DNA of 59,141 bases from Tieghemiomyces parasiticus (taxonomy: Eukaryota; Kickxellomycota; Dimargaritomycetes; Dimargaritales; Dimargaritaceae), in the NCBI GenBank assembly GCA_027575765.1, contig JANBPT010000188.1, positions 1 to 59,141 of the forward strand. Direction: 5' to 3'. Of the stretch, positions 13,199 to 24,468 are shown one piece after another. The notes beneath the pieces are model-generated. The model worked only from the letters and a program-made list of their open reading frames with translations, was not told the DNA's origin and searched no databases. Both the position numbers and the translations under genes were made by a program. Position 1 is the first letter of the stretch; each line of letters starts with the position of its first letter.

Positions 13199-16100
13199 CC
13201 CCTTCAGGTGCAGACAGACCAGTGGGCGATGGTGAGATGGTCCAAAGTTTAGCATCATCGTTTGATTATTGTTTTTTTTCTTTTGGTCCTTCTAAACTGT
13301 CAATGTGTAAAGCAATCGGGGGTTGCCAGGTTTATCACATACTGAGTTGAATTTAGTATAACCACCACAGCTTGGGTTTGTGATTATGCATACGGCTATA
13401 CAGGCTGGATAGATACGGCCATGATAAGAAGTAGGGACTTGGCCAGCACCCCGTCAAGGTAGGATCGGCATCACCTTAATATACATTGGTTGTATATTTC
13501 TAAGGACCTGGAAAATACCAGAACTATACACAGCTCTCGGCGCCAGTCAAAGTGACCATGTCTTCGAACTTAAACATAATGGCTAACCCGTTAAAAACAC
13601 ACATACGGTATAAAAATAGTGTGGACCTTTCTGCACGGTTAATAGGCTATGCACAGCACCTTGCCGTCGGAGATACACAGAATCATAGAGGCTTCGATTG
13701 ATGGAGAGGTACCGGTAAACTCATTGGTATCGGGCAATTCGTGCCGGCAGAGAAGCCGGTGATTCGATTTAAATACGCTAGATACTGAATGATTTAGGCT
13801 GGTGAACCGCCCGGCGTTCAGTGGTTGGATGGCGTACCGTTCTAAACTTTATAGTGTCTGTACGGCACGCTGTCAATCGAAGTATTACATATAATGGTAG
13901 AACCTGGCGGCCTGCCCGTCTGTCTCAGGGTCAGCTGCGTGCATGGCCTCTCCCTGCTCATACTGGGCACTCGCGGCAAAGGCAGTGCCCGGCTAGACGT
14001 CGAGCCGATCATACGGCCGTCTTCGGCTTTGACTAAATGACCTCTTCTATACACTTGAGATAAGGCAAGGCCTTGTCAAAACTTGGGTGGAAAGTAAAGC
14101 AACGACGGTAGCTGCGAGTTACATGGCCACATCGTAGGCCACCATAGCTTGTAGTGCCCAAGAATGATTATAGCTTGGGCTCAACGTAATACCTAACGTC
14201 GCTGGATAGGAAGCAGGAACCTTGCCAAGATGTGAGAAGTAGTTTGGGATACTGACCTTAGACAATAAAGCATTCTTAAGGAAGCTCTGGATGTCGCCAT
14301 TGTAGCTTATCCGCCAAATATAAAATTGGGGGAATTGCCATCGTTATGGGCTAAGATGAACGTACTACAGTCGCCGATCATTTCCAGATGAGCTTTTCCC
14401 CTTAAGTGAGCTCACTATGACTGTGTTGTTGACGGCCACAATTCCCCACTGAAGTAAATCTACCGGTTGATGAATTCGGCCGGTTATATCGTCTAGGTGC
14501 GGGTACCCTGCCAAATAATCCTTGCAATTTCACTCAGCGGTGGGGGTTACTTCGAAAGGCGTTACGATGGCCATGGAGGATCAGAAACTTCAACAGCGTC
14601 TCCATCCTACCGGTCAACCTGCCATGTTGACCCCCATCGACTGCGGAAACTAAAGTGAACAAAAAAAGACAACTAATGGTAATACATTGTACAAATTACC
14701 ATTGGTAAAAACTTACCTAGAGGAACTTGAGGGCTAACTAGCCAAAATGGAACGAACTAATAAAGCTTACTGAAACGAAAAATGGAACGAAGGTGTGAAT
14801 TGAATCCCGGTTGCTTGGGGAAGAGCTGTCATTTTTTTGAGTTTTGACCGGGGGGGCCTTTTGTACTGGATGACAGCCAGTATCGTAGCAGCTGGACCAA
14901 TGGTTGGGTGAAGGGAGTCCAAGTAGAGAGTACAAAGGGGAGACCGAGCGCCAGGCGGAATGGGAAGACAGCTGTTAGGTCGTCGGACCAGTAAAGAGGG
15001 GATATGGAAGGAAGTCGAGCCTAAAAAGGACGTTGAGGTGGAGGTGCCCGTCTTTCGGGCGACGGCCTCCAGATCAGGAGAGTGATGAACAATCACCGCG
15101 CTAGTGAAGTATGTGGATACCAGTATTAGAGAGGAACATAATGGAGCTGGAAACACCGTTGCGGCTGATCGGCAGGTTTAGCCAGGATCAGCTGTTAAAG
15201 GCGTGCCACCTTTCATCTCTTTAATTAGCAGCGGCCCGCCGGTTGCTGGGTGAATTGCATACTTGTGAGCCGTAGTGGCCTGGAAGTTGATCACGACGGG
15301 GGTTTGGAGCCTTCCTGTTAGGGTATCTCCTCATTCCCTTGTTCAGTGTTACAGTCACTGATTGGCTTTAGGGTAAGTGGGGTGTACCACGTTATTGCAT
15401 ACAGCAACATTGGTCAAGTGGCATGGAATGATCCGAATTGGTCCGCCCCATGCATGTCTAACCCACTATCTAAAGAAAGATGTTTCGCTATTGAACAATA
15501 ATATCTTCCAGGGTACATAAAATCATGCTGCCGTACGATACATCGGCAGATACTGAGCCGTCCAGTTTTCCACTATGGTTGAACCAGTACATGGTTCCAT
15601 CTAACACTGTGTGAACTATCGCGAGTTAAGAGTCAATGAGACGTCGGATAGTAGCCTAATTGCCGCAGGAAATTGACCGACTGGTGATGCAGTTTTCTTA
15701 TGAGCTTTGCCCACCAGCTGGAATGGAGTGGCCGATCGCAATGGGGTAGATTGCTACTCTGAAATGCCAATCTCCCAGCGTCATTGCCATTAGGACCCAT
15801 CAATTATTGCAGCTTAAATCGTGTCCATCAGAGGCTTCTTCGCTGGTGAATATTTAGGCGATCGAAACGAGGATAAAGGCCAGCGTAATGAAGGTGAAGC
15901 CGTTACCTGCGACGCCAGTTTTGTAGATCCCGGTGGTCAATTTTAGACCAGCGTTCACTCCGCGGCGGTCTTCATAGAGCCCAGCCCTCGTTTGATGCGG
16001 GCCCTAGCCGGCAGTGAGAAGAGAGAGGGAGAGGAGGGGAAGCGGGGCGAGGAGGTGGGATAGGGGTAGGCTGTACTGGCAGCGGATAAGGATGAATGGT

Positions 16101-16655
16101 CCGGGACCTCTCGGCCCGTCAAACGTCGATCGCCCGTTCTTTCCGGGGAATTGGCCATTAGGGTTGGTCCAGCCCCGGCTGCGTTTTACAGAAGGGAGAG
16201 GATGTATATAATGATAGAACTAATAGATTAGAAAAGCTGGCACCTGGGGCATGCTGGCTGGTTGGGAAACTCTAGCCGAATGACGAGACAGCGGCCGGCC
16301 GTAAGAAAGAAAGGGTGCGGAGGCGGAGTGGAGAGAAGTGACGATAAACTCGGGGCCCTCGTATATTGTAGACCCGATCCCTCAGTGATCTCACGGAGGC
16401 ATACCGGCTGACCGCTATGCACCTTTCGCATCTCGACCAGCGGAGACGGCGGGGATAGAGACCTACTCGCCTTCCGGGGCCCGCTGCCATCCTACAGTCG
16501 ACATCCACCTGCTTCCTATAGATGAGAAATCCACACACAATAATGAAGAGAAATTGGTGGAAGAGGGGGGACCTTCACTAATACACAACCGTCGCTAAAA
16601 AACCGTCCCGGTCAGATAATAAGTCGTTGCTAGTGACCCGCGCTGATGCCTCGCG
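13199..16655. other. Gene-poor interval
   Basis: About 3.4 kb with no recognised gene. One minus-strand frame (15156-14767, 129 codons) lacks a usable ATG and is pyrimidine-biased. A minus-strand ATG frame (16158-15955) lies about 45 bases downstream of a minus-strand TATATA; it is described under findings. A TATAAAA-like element at 13608 is not followed by a convincing coding frame. Confidence 0.4.
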
Positions 16656-16663
16656 TATAAATA
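16656..16663 (+). promoter_or_regulatory. TATA box (TATAAATA) upstream of the DPBB gene
   Basis: Canonical TATAAATA about 410 bases before the ATG at 17071. The long, very C/T-rich stretch between them would be the 5' UTR. No other coding frame lies between, so assignment to the secreted double-psi beta-barrel gene is reasonable. Confidence 0.5.
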
Positions 16664-17070
16664 GTACCGAAGTCGCCGCCTATTTAGACAACATCAAACC
16701 CTAATACCTTGACAACCCAACTACCTCCACCACCACTACCGGTTATCATCTAATACTTTAGGTTATCAGCACCCCCCCTCCATAATATTGACTAATTTTA
16801 CTACTGGCACTTGTCCTTGGCTGGTTCCTTGGACATTTGTCATATTCCACCCACGGTTGCCGCCCAGTCGAAGTGCTTATCTTCCCTAATCAAATACTCT
16901 CCCCGTTGACCAACTTCAAGTGACAGCCTCCCACTTGTTTTTTTCCAAATTCAACGCCTATTGGTAGTGGTGACTGATAATTCCACGCGTCTCACGATTC
17001 CGCCCCGCGCTTTCCCCTTCCTCTCCTCCTACCCCACCACTCTTTAATCCCACTGACTATCACAGCCGCC

Positions 17071-18158
17071 ATGAAGGTCACCTATTTCGTGCTCATCACC
17101 TCCGTTGCTCTGCTGGGTGTCACCACCGCCGCTCCGATCACCTCGGTTCCTCAGGCGCAGGCCCTGGTCCGTCGTTCTGGCGGCGGGGCCACCAAGTGCG
17201 TGCCCAAATCGATGCCCACCAGCACCGAGTCGCCGACTCCCAGCGATGCCACCACTGTCGACCTGTCTGCCGCCCCAAGTGCTGGCTTGAGTGATGAGGA
17301 AAGATCCGCCCCGGTGCCGAGAGGTGGCAGCAGTGAGGAGGAGAAGGTGGACCCGGAAGAGAAATCGGGCGAGGAAGACAGTAAGGAGGAAGGGTCGGAC
17401 GACGCTAAGGACACTAAGAAGGAGAAGGAAGACGCCAAGGACTCCAAGAAGGGCGCCGACAAGAAGAAAAAGGAAGAGGAAGATAGCTCGAACGCCGACA
17501 AGGAGGATAACAAAGAGGAGGACAGCTCGGACGCCGCCAAGGAGAAAAAGGAAGAGGAGGACAGTTCGGACGAGACCCAGGATGAGGAGTCGACCGGCAG
17601 CAAGGACAATACGTCGGACGATGGTGGCGCCAACGACGGTGATGAAGCCCCCAAAGGCAGCCGGACTGGCAAGGGTTCGTTCTACGACCAAACGGGTACC
17701 ATTGGTTTCTGCGGGACCAAGCTCGAGGGCGACGTGGTGGCACTGGTAAGTTGACCTCCCCTCCCGTCTCAACGGTCGAGCAGTTATTGTTTCTTGCTAC
17801 GTGTGATGCCGACCATTAGCCCGCCATTCGTTGGTTAAGCCCACCGGGTAGCTATGAAACAGTAACATGCGGACACTAACCTCGTCCCTCACCCACCTCT
17901 TATACCCGATGTACCACCTGTCGCTAACTTCGACCCGGAATCCAGAGTGATAAACTGATGGGTAAGGGCGGCAAGAGTCCTCTCTGCGGTAAGAAGGTCA
18001 TCGTGACCAGCGGCTCAATTACGCGTACCTTCACCATCGCCGACTCCTGTGTTGGGTGCCCCGAGAACCAACTTGATTTCCTCAAGGGAGGCGCCTTGAA
18101 GCTGAACAGCGATTTCGAGAAAAAGGGCATCATCCCGATCACGTACAAGTTCGAGTAG
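17071..18158 (+). CDS. Secreted double-psi beta-barrel (expansin/RlpA-like) protein with acidic Lys/Glu linker
   Basis: 295-residue predicted extracellular protein. Exons 17071-17745 and 17946-18158; the 200-nt intron (GTAAGT...ATCCAG) is phase 0. Residues 1-20 form a clear signal peptide (MKVTYFVLITSVALLGVTTA), with a Kex2-type RR at 34-35. Residues about 80-195 are a highly charged, repeated Lys/Glu/Asp/Ser stretch. The C-terminal DPBB domain (about 207-295) starts GKGSFYDQTGTIGFCGTKLE and has CGKKVIVTS and FTIADSCVGCPENQLDF, the usual barrel with paired cysteines. Such proteins bind or loosen cell-wall polysaccharide, or act as small cerato-platanin/expansin-like effectors; activity here is not established. 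The family usually has little or no linker, so the long acidic section is unusual. Confidence 0.87.
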
Positions 18159-18670
18159 TCGCCATCAGGGAGTACGTCGTGGCTCTTGCACAGTAACCAC
18201 TAAACAGCTGGAGGCTCTCCGAGATGGATAATCTCCTTTACCAATAAAAGGCTTCAACCGTCATCCTCCGGAGCTAAAGCAACCCCAGAGTGAGTGGCCG
18301 TGGTTCAGGAAAGTCAACCATTAAGCACGAATGATGATATCCTCTGTTCTACTCTACCGTATCACTTTTAAGAAATTAGGCCAATTTCCGACCAATACCT
18401 ATACGAGCTGCCGAATAGGTACTATGTTACAATGACCTGGTTGGTGTATGAACAGCCGCTTAATCCCGTATTGATATATCATACCAGCGGTACAACAATA
18501 CCGAAAAGGGGTGACCCAACGGCCCAAAATTTACGAAAAGTGAAACACCGGTACCGTCGGGTTAAGGCCGCCACCTGCGGCAGCGCAGTAGGGAGAGTCT
18601 GTAGTGGTGGTGATGATGCTATAGATGAGCCAAAACACTCACGGTGGACGTGGCTTGAGGCTATCAGTTA
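18159..18670. other. 3' flank and spacer before the mariner copy
   Basis: About 500 bases with an AATAAA at 18243 after the DPBB stop, suited to its polyadenylation. No gene recognised; one 84-codon frame (18432-18686) overlaps the element start and is not convincing. Confidence 0.4.
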
Positions 18671-19830
18671 TTGGCGTTGTAAATGAACTATGAGAGTCTC
18701 TGAGGTGAGGAATCGGATGGTATAAACTAGCTTAGAAGTGGGCTATTCCCTCTTTCACTGCTTACCTTTTTTTTACCTCTCCATCATGTCGACTTCTAAA
18801 GCTCCATCCCCCGCTCCATTCAAATTCACCAACCGCAATATGCGAGTTCTCATGTGCTATTTTTATTCCAAGGGCCACGAGGTAGATTATATTTTATCTG
18901 AACTACCACGCTGGGCCTGGCTTACTATAACCGGGTCACCGTATGCAGACGGCTAGCTCGCCTTCGCACAGACTACCACTCTTTTGAAGCCGGCCCTTGT
19001 TCTGGCCTCCCATCAGATGACATTGGTGGGTATTATGGGGACGTGATCCTGAGACGGCTGGGGGAAGACCTTCGACTTACTGCTGAGCAGCTGGCCTGGG
19101 CCTGCCACACTTCTCTTTGTACCATGCGCAATATCCTACACAGGGACCTGGGACTACATAGCTATTTCAATTGCTGGATCCCCCACAACCTCACCGACGA
19201 CCAGCGCCACAAGCGGGTGCATTTTGCCACCGAGTTCCTGGAGAATTTAAATGGGGCCAGTGACTACCTGCTGGCTCCAATTGCCGGAGGTGGTGTCCTA
19301 AAGGCGGCACTGTCCCAACTGAGACCCACCGAGGCCACACCCCACCCAAGGTGATGCTGACCATTTATTTCACTAGGCGTGGCCTATTACACCTGAGTGT
19401 CAAGCCCCCTGGTGTCAAGGTCTCCACCAAACTCTATGTAGAGTACGGGCTGAAGTCCATGGTCCAGGCCTGGATGGAGGCACGTGGAAGTCACGTTCAT
19501 CATCCTCCATGACTACTCCACAATAATGCACTACCACATTGTGCCGCAGCTACCCAGGCCTACATTTCCGACTCTAAACTCAAACTTCTGCCAGCCCCTC
19601 CCTACAGGCCTGATCTGGCCCCCTGCAACTTCTGGCTGCTCAGGGATATCAAACAGCGGCTAAGGGATAAACGGTTCAGCACACTGGAGGCGGTTGTGGA
19701 CGCCTGGCAATCGGAGTTAACTAAACTCCAGCCAAATGATTTGAGAGTCTGCAACGATAGCTGGATAGTAAGGGCTCGCCGAGTAGTAGAGTGGTGGCAG
19801 CTATATTGAATAAACACCATTTCACTTAGA
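18671..19830 (+). mobile_element. Decayed mariner-family transposon, copy 1
   Basis: Remains of a Tc1/mariner element. The transposase starts at ATG 18786 (MSTSKAPSPAPFKFTNRNMR) with a helix-turn-helix-like FYSKGHEVDYILSELP, then runs through frameshifted pieces: GEDLRLTAEQLAWACHTSLC, WIPHNLTDDQRHKRVHFATE, SVKPPGVKVSTKLYVEYGL and PPYRPDLAPCNFWLLRDIK, each matching the mariner order. At least two frame changes (about 18955 and 19500) break it. The third catalytic Asp, normally in DLAPCD, is Asn (AAC, about 19624). The left limit is set by alignment with copy 2, beginning near TATTGGCG; a TTCACTTA at the right end (about 19823) is a partial inverse of the GTAAGTGAA near the left end of copy 2. 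No intact ORF. Confidence 0.8.
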
Positions 19831-20119
19831 AAAACCATAGCGATTTGGTGGAATCTATATTTAGGCACTGGACCACAAACCAGAAGCGTGCTGCAATACT
19901 TGGGAGCCCGTTTCTGGGGGCGCTAAACCGCCCCATGTGGCCGAAGGAATGTAGTAGGTACCGTCGTCGGTTCCCGGATGCGCAGCATGGTCCAGCATGA
20001 ATTATCCGTACGGGTCGCCAAGTCACGCTGGTGCTTACGAGCCGGGTGGTCGTTTCTCATCTGTATGACTGGCCATTCCTCCAATCTTCTCTCCAAATTT
20101 ATACTCCAGCCACTCTAAA
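19831..20119. other. Spacer between mariner copy 1 and PIN1
   Basis: About 290 bases containing no gene; the last 60 bases are pyrimidine-rich and serve as the likely leader of PIN1. Confidence 0.4.
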
Positions 20120-20816
20120 ATGGTAAGTACCGGTGCGATAACCATCGGCCTCTCCCGAGTCACCTCCACCAAAGGACATTGTTAGGAATGGGGGGACCGA
20201 CTCAGCCACCATCCCCATCTCCATCCACAAGCCCCAACTCCCCCGCCCCTTTTTACTTACCACGCTTCACTGCTCTCCGTCTTACGCCACCACCAAGTCG
20301 TCGACCAACCTCCCGCCCAACTGGGTGCAACGCACCTCGCGCTCGCACAACCGCGACTATTTCTTCAATACGGTGACACGCGAAAGCCAGTGGGACCCGC
20401 CCACCGAGGCCGATGTCGAATCCACCACTATCCATAACAGTGGTGACGGTGCCCCAACCCAAGTTCGCGCGTCCCACCTCCTGGTCAAACACCGTGACAG
20501 CCGGCGTCCGAGCTCGTGGAAGGAGGCCAATATCACCCGTAGCCGCGAGGAGGCTCTGGCGCTTCTGGATGGGTATAGGCAGCAGATCGTTTCAGCTAGT
20601 GGTGGTGACGGTCAGGTGGAGCAAAGGGAGTTTTCCCGGCTGGCGTCCCAGCATTCCGACTGTAGCAGCGCCAAGGCTGGCGGTGACTTGGGATCGTTCG
20701 GGCGAGGGCAGATGCAGAAACCATTCGAGGATGCGGCGTTCGGACTGGCAGTCGGGAGGATGAGCGGGCCTGTGGTGACCGAGAGCGGGGTACACATCAT
20801 CCTGCGCACTGCTTGA
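20120..20816 (+). CDS. ESS1: Parvulin peptidyl-prolyl isomerase PIN1/Ess1
   Basis: 173-residue phospho-Ser/Thr-Pro-specific isomerase; the family acts on the RNA polymerase II C-terminal domain and other phosphoproteins. The WW domain (6-37) has Trp10 and Trp33; the PPIase domain (about 56-172) has His61, the phosphate-binding Lys65, Arg70 and Arg71, catalytic Cys123 in [15 protein letters not shown], and Met140/Gln141/Phe144, the counterparts of human Lys63, Arg68, Arg69, Cys113, Met130, Gln131 and Phe134. Gene structure is odd: no ATG exists in frame at the WW exon, and the best model has ATG 20120-20122 followed at once by GTAAGT; after a 175-nt intron ending CCAAG, exon 2 starts at 20298 ([16 protein letters not shown]). 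Convergent with the K+ channel gene. Confidence 0.92.
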
Positions 20817-21085
20817 GATAATTGTAGGAAGGGGGTCGGGATTTAAAGTGACAGGGAATTGAATACCTTCGCAACCTTTCGCTGGCTGACCTCTGAGTGT
20901 CTACCTCATCAATGTGCGTACATCGCGCCGAGTTCACTGATCAGCATGCCAAGTTAATATACATTGTCACAAGCTGTATGGAGTTAAATAAACTCTGCCT
21001 ATCCTGCGGCCAAGCAAAAGTCATTATGACTGAGGTATAAGTATATATATATCTAGGGAAAGGTCCAAAAAAAAACACCGACTGC
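20817..21085. other. Convergent 3' spacer (PIN1 / TOK channel)
   Basis: AT-rich tail sequences with AATAAA near 20987 and a TATATATAT run near 21043; likely polyadenylation region for both genes. Confidence 0.45.
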
Positions 21086-24000
21086 CTACCCGTCGTACCG
21101 CTCAAGCCTCTTGATCGCCTGCTCTACACGTCTGCCTACTTGCTCGAAGCTTTTCTGGTACTGGACAAGGTGCGCCACCTGGTCAACCAGAAACGGATTA
21201 ACGTGCCTAGCTTGTCCATCGGGCCCGGGTGCCGCTAACCCGGCGGACGCGTGACCGTCGCCAAGGGACCCGGGGGTTAACACACTAGGGTCGACGCCGT
21301 TATCGAATGCCATTTGGCTCACGGTATTAATCCAGTGGCGGGCGTCTTGGTCAGTAGCATTTCCACTTCCGTCGGCTGCGGTGGACTGCTTAAACGACAA
21401 CTCGTTGGGGTTACCAGCGAGGATGACGGGAGTGGCGTTGGACAAGAACAAGTGGGTGGTTAGGGTCTCAAGTGTGCGGCCGCTGTTGGAGGCTGGCGGT
21501 GGTGCAGGCCCGAAGGGCGGCGCACTGCGGCCTTGTTTCATCCCATTGGAGTTGAGAGAGCCGCCGTTCGGGTATTGATTCGACGCCATATGGTGGCTCC
21601 CCGTAGGAAGCGTAGCCGTATGGAGGGAGGCATAGCGGTTGGACCGAGTGGACGCGCGAATTGGGTTGGGGGTGGCCGTCTGGTGCGCGTGGCCTGGCTG
21701 GGATTGCTGGGCCACCTGTTCCATGTGTTCCCGGACGGCGGAACGAAGCAAACTGGCGATGAAATCCGCCATGGCATCGAACCCGTGGATGGCGTCCAGC
21801 AGATTATCGAGATCCTCGCGTAACACGAAGGTCGGGTAGTCCTCAAATACGTTGGTTTCAGGGTCGGAGTCCCCAGTATTGCGCTGGGAATCGCCACTGG
21901 TCCGCAGCTGGTCATCCCGCGTCGTTCCCGGTTTGACCGGGCGGGTCGGTTGCGGAGGGGGCGAAGTAGGTCGGCCGTTTCCGCCCGCGCGCTCGAACCC
22001 GGGGGCCAACCCTTTCTCTTGATCGCCAAGCGCCGTACTGTGGTCGGGCACGGTCCGAATGTGTGTCGCTGGCCGGTGGTTACTATACGTAAACCGCTGC
22101 ATAACCCACTCCCGCCACTGCCGCCACTGGGAAGGTCGAAAGAGCGACACGGAGGGTCCTGTGACGTGGGCGGCTTGCCAATAGTAGTAGGCCTTGAGAC
22201 GACGTCTAAACTCAACACGCTTGACGTGGTTCCGGATGACGCGGCGCCAGATGGTACTGGAGGTCGAAATAAAGTAGGTGACGGTGGTAATACCAATAAA
22301 TACGTAAAAAATGAAGCAGATCTGGGCGGCCTCGGTACGCGGGGTCACGTCACCGTAGCCGATGGTGGTGAAGGCGACGAAACAAAAGTAAAAGGCCTCG
22401 TAATAGGATACCTCGAGTAGGAAGGTGAAGATAACCGCACCGACGCACCAGAAAGTGATGCCACAGAGTAGGGCAAACATGAACTGCGCAATATACTGCA
22501 TCCGACGGTGATGTTCCGCCGCCGAGAGCTCCTCCCGGTGGGTAAGGTGGCGCCGCCGGCGGCGCGCCCGCGGCTGGCTGTCGACGGCGGGCCCGTCTGC
22601 GGCCGTGGGGCCCGAAGGATCATCCTTATCACCATCCGACTCGCTTTCGCTGCTGCCGCTTACGTCCGATCCGGACAAGGTTGTGGCGTTTGGATGACTG
22701 GAGGTGTGGAAGATCTTGGTAAATAGTCGTGGTCGGTGGTGACTGATGGGATGGGTCGAGCTGCCGGACCTGGCCGGCATTAGAACGGAGGTTTGTTGCT
22801 TTAGACGGCGGCGGTTCGATAGCCGGTGACCCACGCTGGCGTCTACAGCAACCAGATGACTGTGGGTGTAGGTGATATTGCCCTCGATCAACGCGTTACG
22901 TAGGCGAGCCCGCAGCTTGCGGCGGTACCGGCGTCTTCTTTGGTAAAGGTGCTGAATCTCAGCATTCAGGCGAGTTTCTACGGACTCGAGCACAACCGTA
23001 TGGATGGCACTGACACAGAACCCGAACAATACAATTCCTACCAGAGCAAACGGGAAGAGGAGAGCCTTGCCTAGGTTGCTCGTCACGCTGTAGTCGCCGA
23101 ATCCAATCGCCGTGGCCGTAACTGATAGATAGCCGTCCGAGCGGTGATGTTAGGGCCAGGGTAGAGCCGTGAGGGTTAGTGTCCTGGTGCACTGACAAAG
23201 GGCTGAGCCATTTCCCGCCGAGAAAAGCTTGGTTTGCGTGCCATATGTATCCATCCCCTGTTCATCATGTGTGACCTACCCAGTGAAAAATACATGCCGA
23301 CGACTAGGTTCCAATCCTCGATGCGGGAAAACACCAGGCCACCGATAATGACCCAGATTATGAGCGAGCTCAGGATAAGAAAAAGGACGCGTTGCTTGTC
23401 GGTCAGCCCACTCCCGCGGTGACGGAAGTTCTGGGTGACGGACCAGTCGTAGGTTAGCAAGGTTACCGTGACCAACGAGATAGCAGCCGAGACGAACGTG
23501 CAGTAAATCTGCACAGAATAGGTGCGGTTGCCCACAAGGTGATGGTGACGGATAAAGGCGGAAGCGGCGATAAGCTGGCAAATGGCTGGCAGTAGAAAAA
23601 GGTGAGGGAGTGGAGAAGCGGGGTAAGGTCGAAACCACAGATGTGGTCACATGGAATAGGTGGGGTGGCGTTGTCAAGGAAGGGTTAGAAATTGACAATT
23701 GATAGACCGGCGAGATACCACAAGGTGCTATTGTGGGCGACATTACCTCAAGTTGTATACTATCTGGCCAATCATAATGTGTGCATTTTGGTACTTACCG
23801 TTGGCAGTCGAGAAGCTGATCACAGCGATAGTGGAGAGACTGATCTGGTGCTCTGAACACCGCATGAGGTAGGCCAGCACAGCCAAGAATCCGAGAACCA
23901 GGGCAGCGATAGAGAGGGCCTGGGCCTCGTATTCGTCATGTGACCCATTTTCTGGATTGATAATCCAGGCGCCGGTCAGCGGGACAATATCCAGCATCAG

Positions 24001-24468
24001 TGATACAGGTAGAGTTATACCGGCGAAAATGGGGGCCAGCCGTAGCTCAATTACGAACAATTCAGGGTCAACGCCCCCAGCGGCGACGTTAGAGGCATCG
24101 GCCGCTGGTGCATCCGGGTCGGCGGGCCGGTGACGATCGTTCTTTGTAAAGGCTGGGGCAGTGTGCTGCGGGACGGTGATGCCCAGGGCAGTGTAGCGGC
24201 GGGGCGGGTCGGCGGTGGGCAAGGTCGGGCGGGGTGCTGCGGCCAGGGCCTGGCGACCAGAATCGTCGTCCGGTCCATGGTTTACGTTGTGGACGTTGGG
24301 TACACGCAGGGACTTGATAAAAAGTTGCGGCAGGGGCGTCTTAAAACTGGGTATTCGCAATTTCTGGCGGTCCCATCGCCGATATACGAGTGGGGCCTTG
24401 GAGGCTCGCGGGAAATGGTCAAGCAGTTCTTCGTCCTCCTTAATGGGGAGTTGGGAATCACTCGACAT
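21086..24468 (-). CDS. TOK1: TOK-type outward-rectifying K+ channel (eight membrane segments, two pores)
   Basis: Predicted 1003-residue plasma-membrane K+ channel of the fungal two-pore TOK family. Exons 24468-23799, 23585-23280 and 23121-21086; introns of 213 and 158 nt (GTAAGT...GCCAG, GTAGGT...TATCAG), both splitting codons after the first base. Hydrophobic segments: four in exons 1-2 (for example ALSIAALVLGFLAVLAYLMR), a fifth VLFLILSSLIIWVIIGGLVF, then pore loop 1 TATAIGFGDY (327-336, completed only after splicing), segment six, segment seven FALLCGITFWCVGAVIFTFL, pore loop 2 TTIGYGDV (577-584) and segment eight. The yeast homologue is about 690 residues; the extra length is a roughly 170-residue Arg- and Ser-rich loop between segments six and seven and a low-complexity C-terminal tail of about 380 residues. 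Confidence 0.9.

Noticed and set aside
14767..15156. 129-codon minus-strand frame
   Set aside because: No ATG near its start, pyrimidine-biased low-information protein and no recognisable domain.
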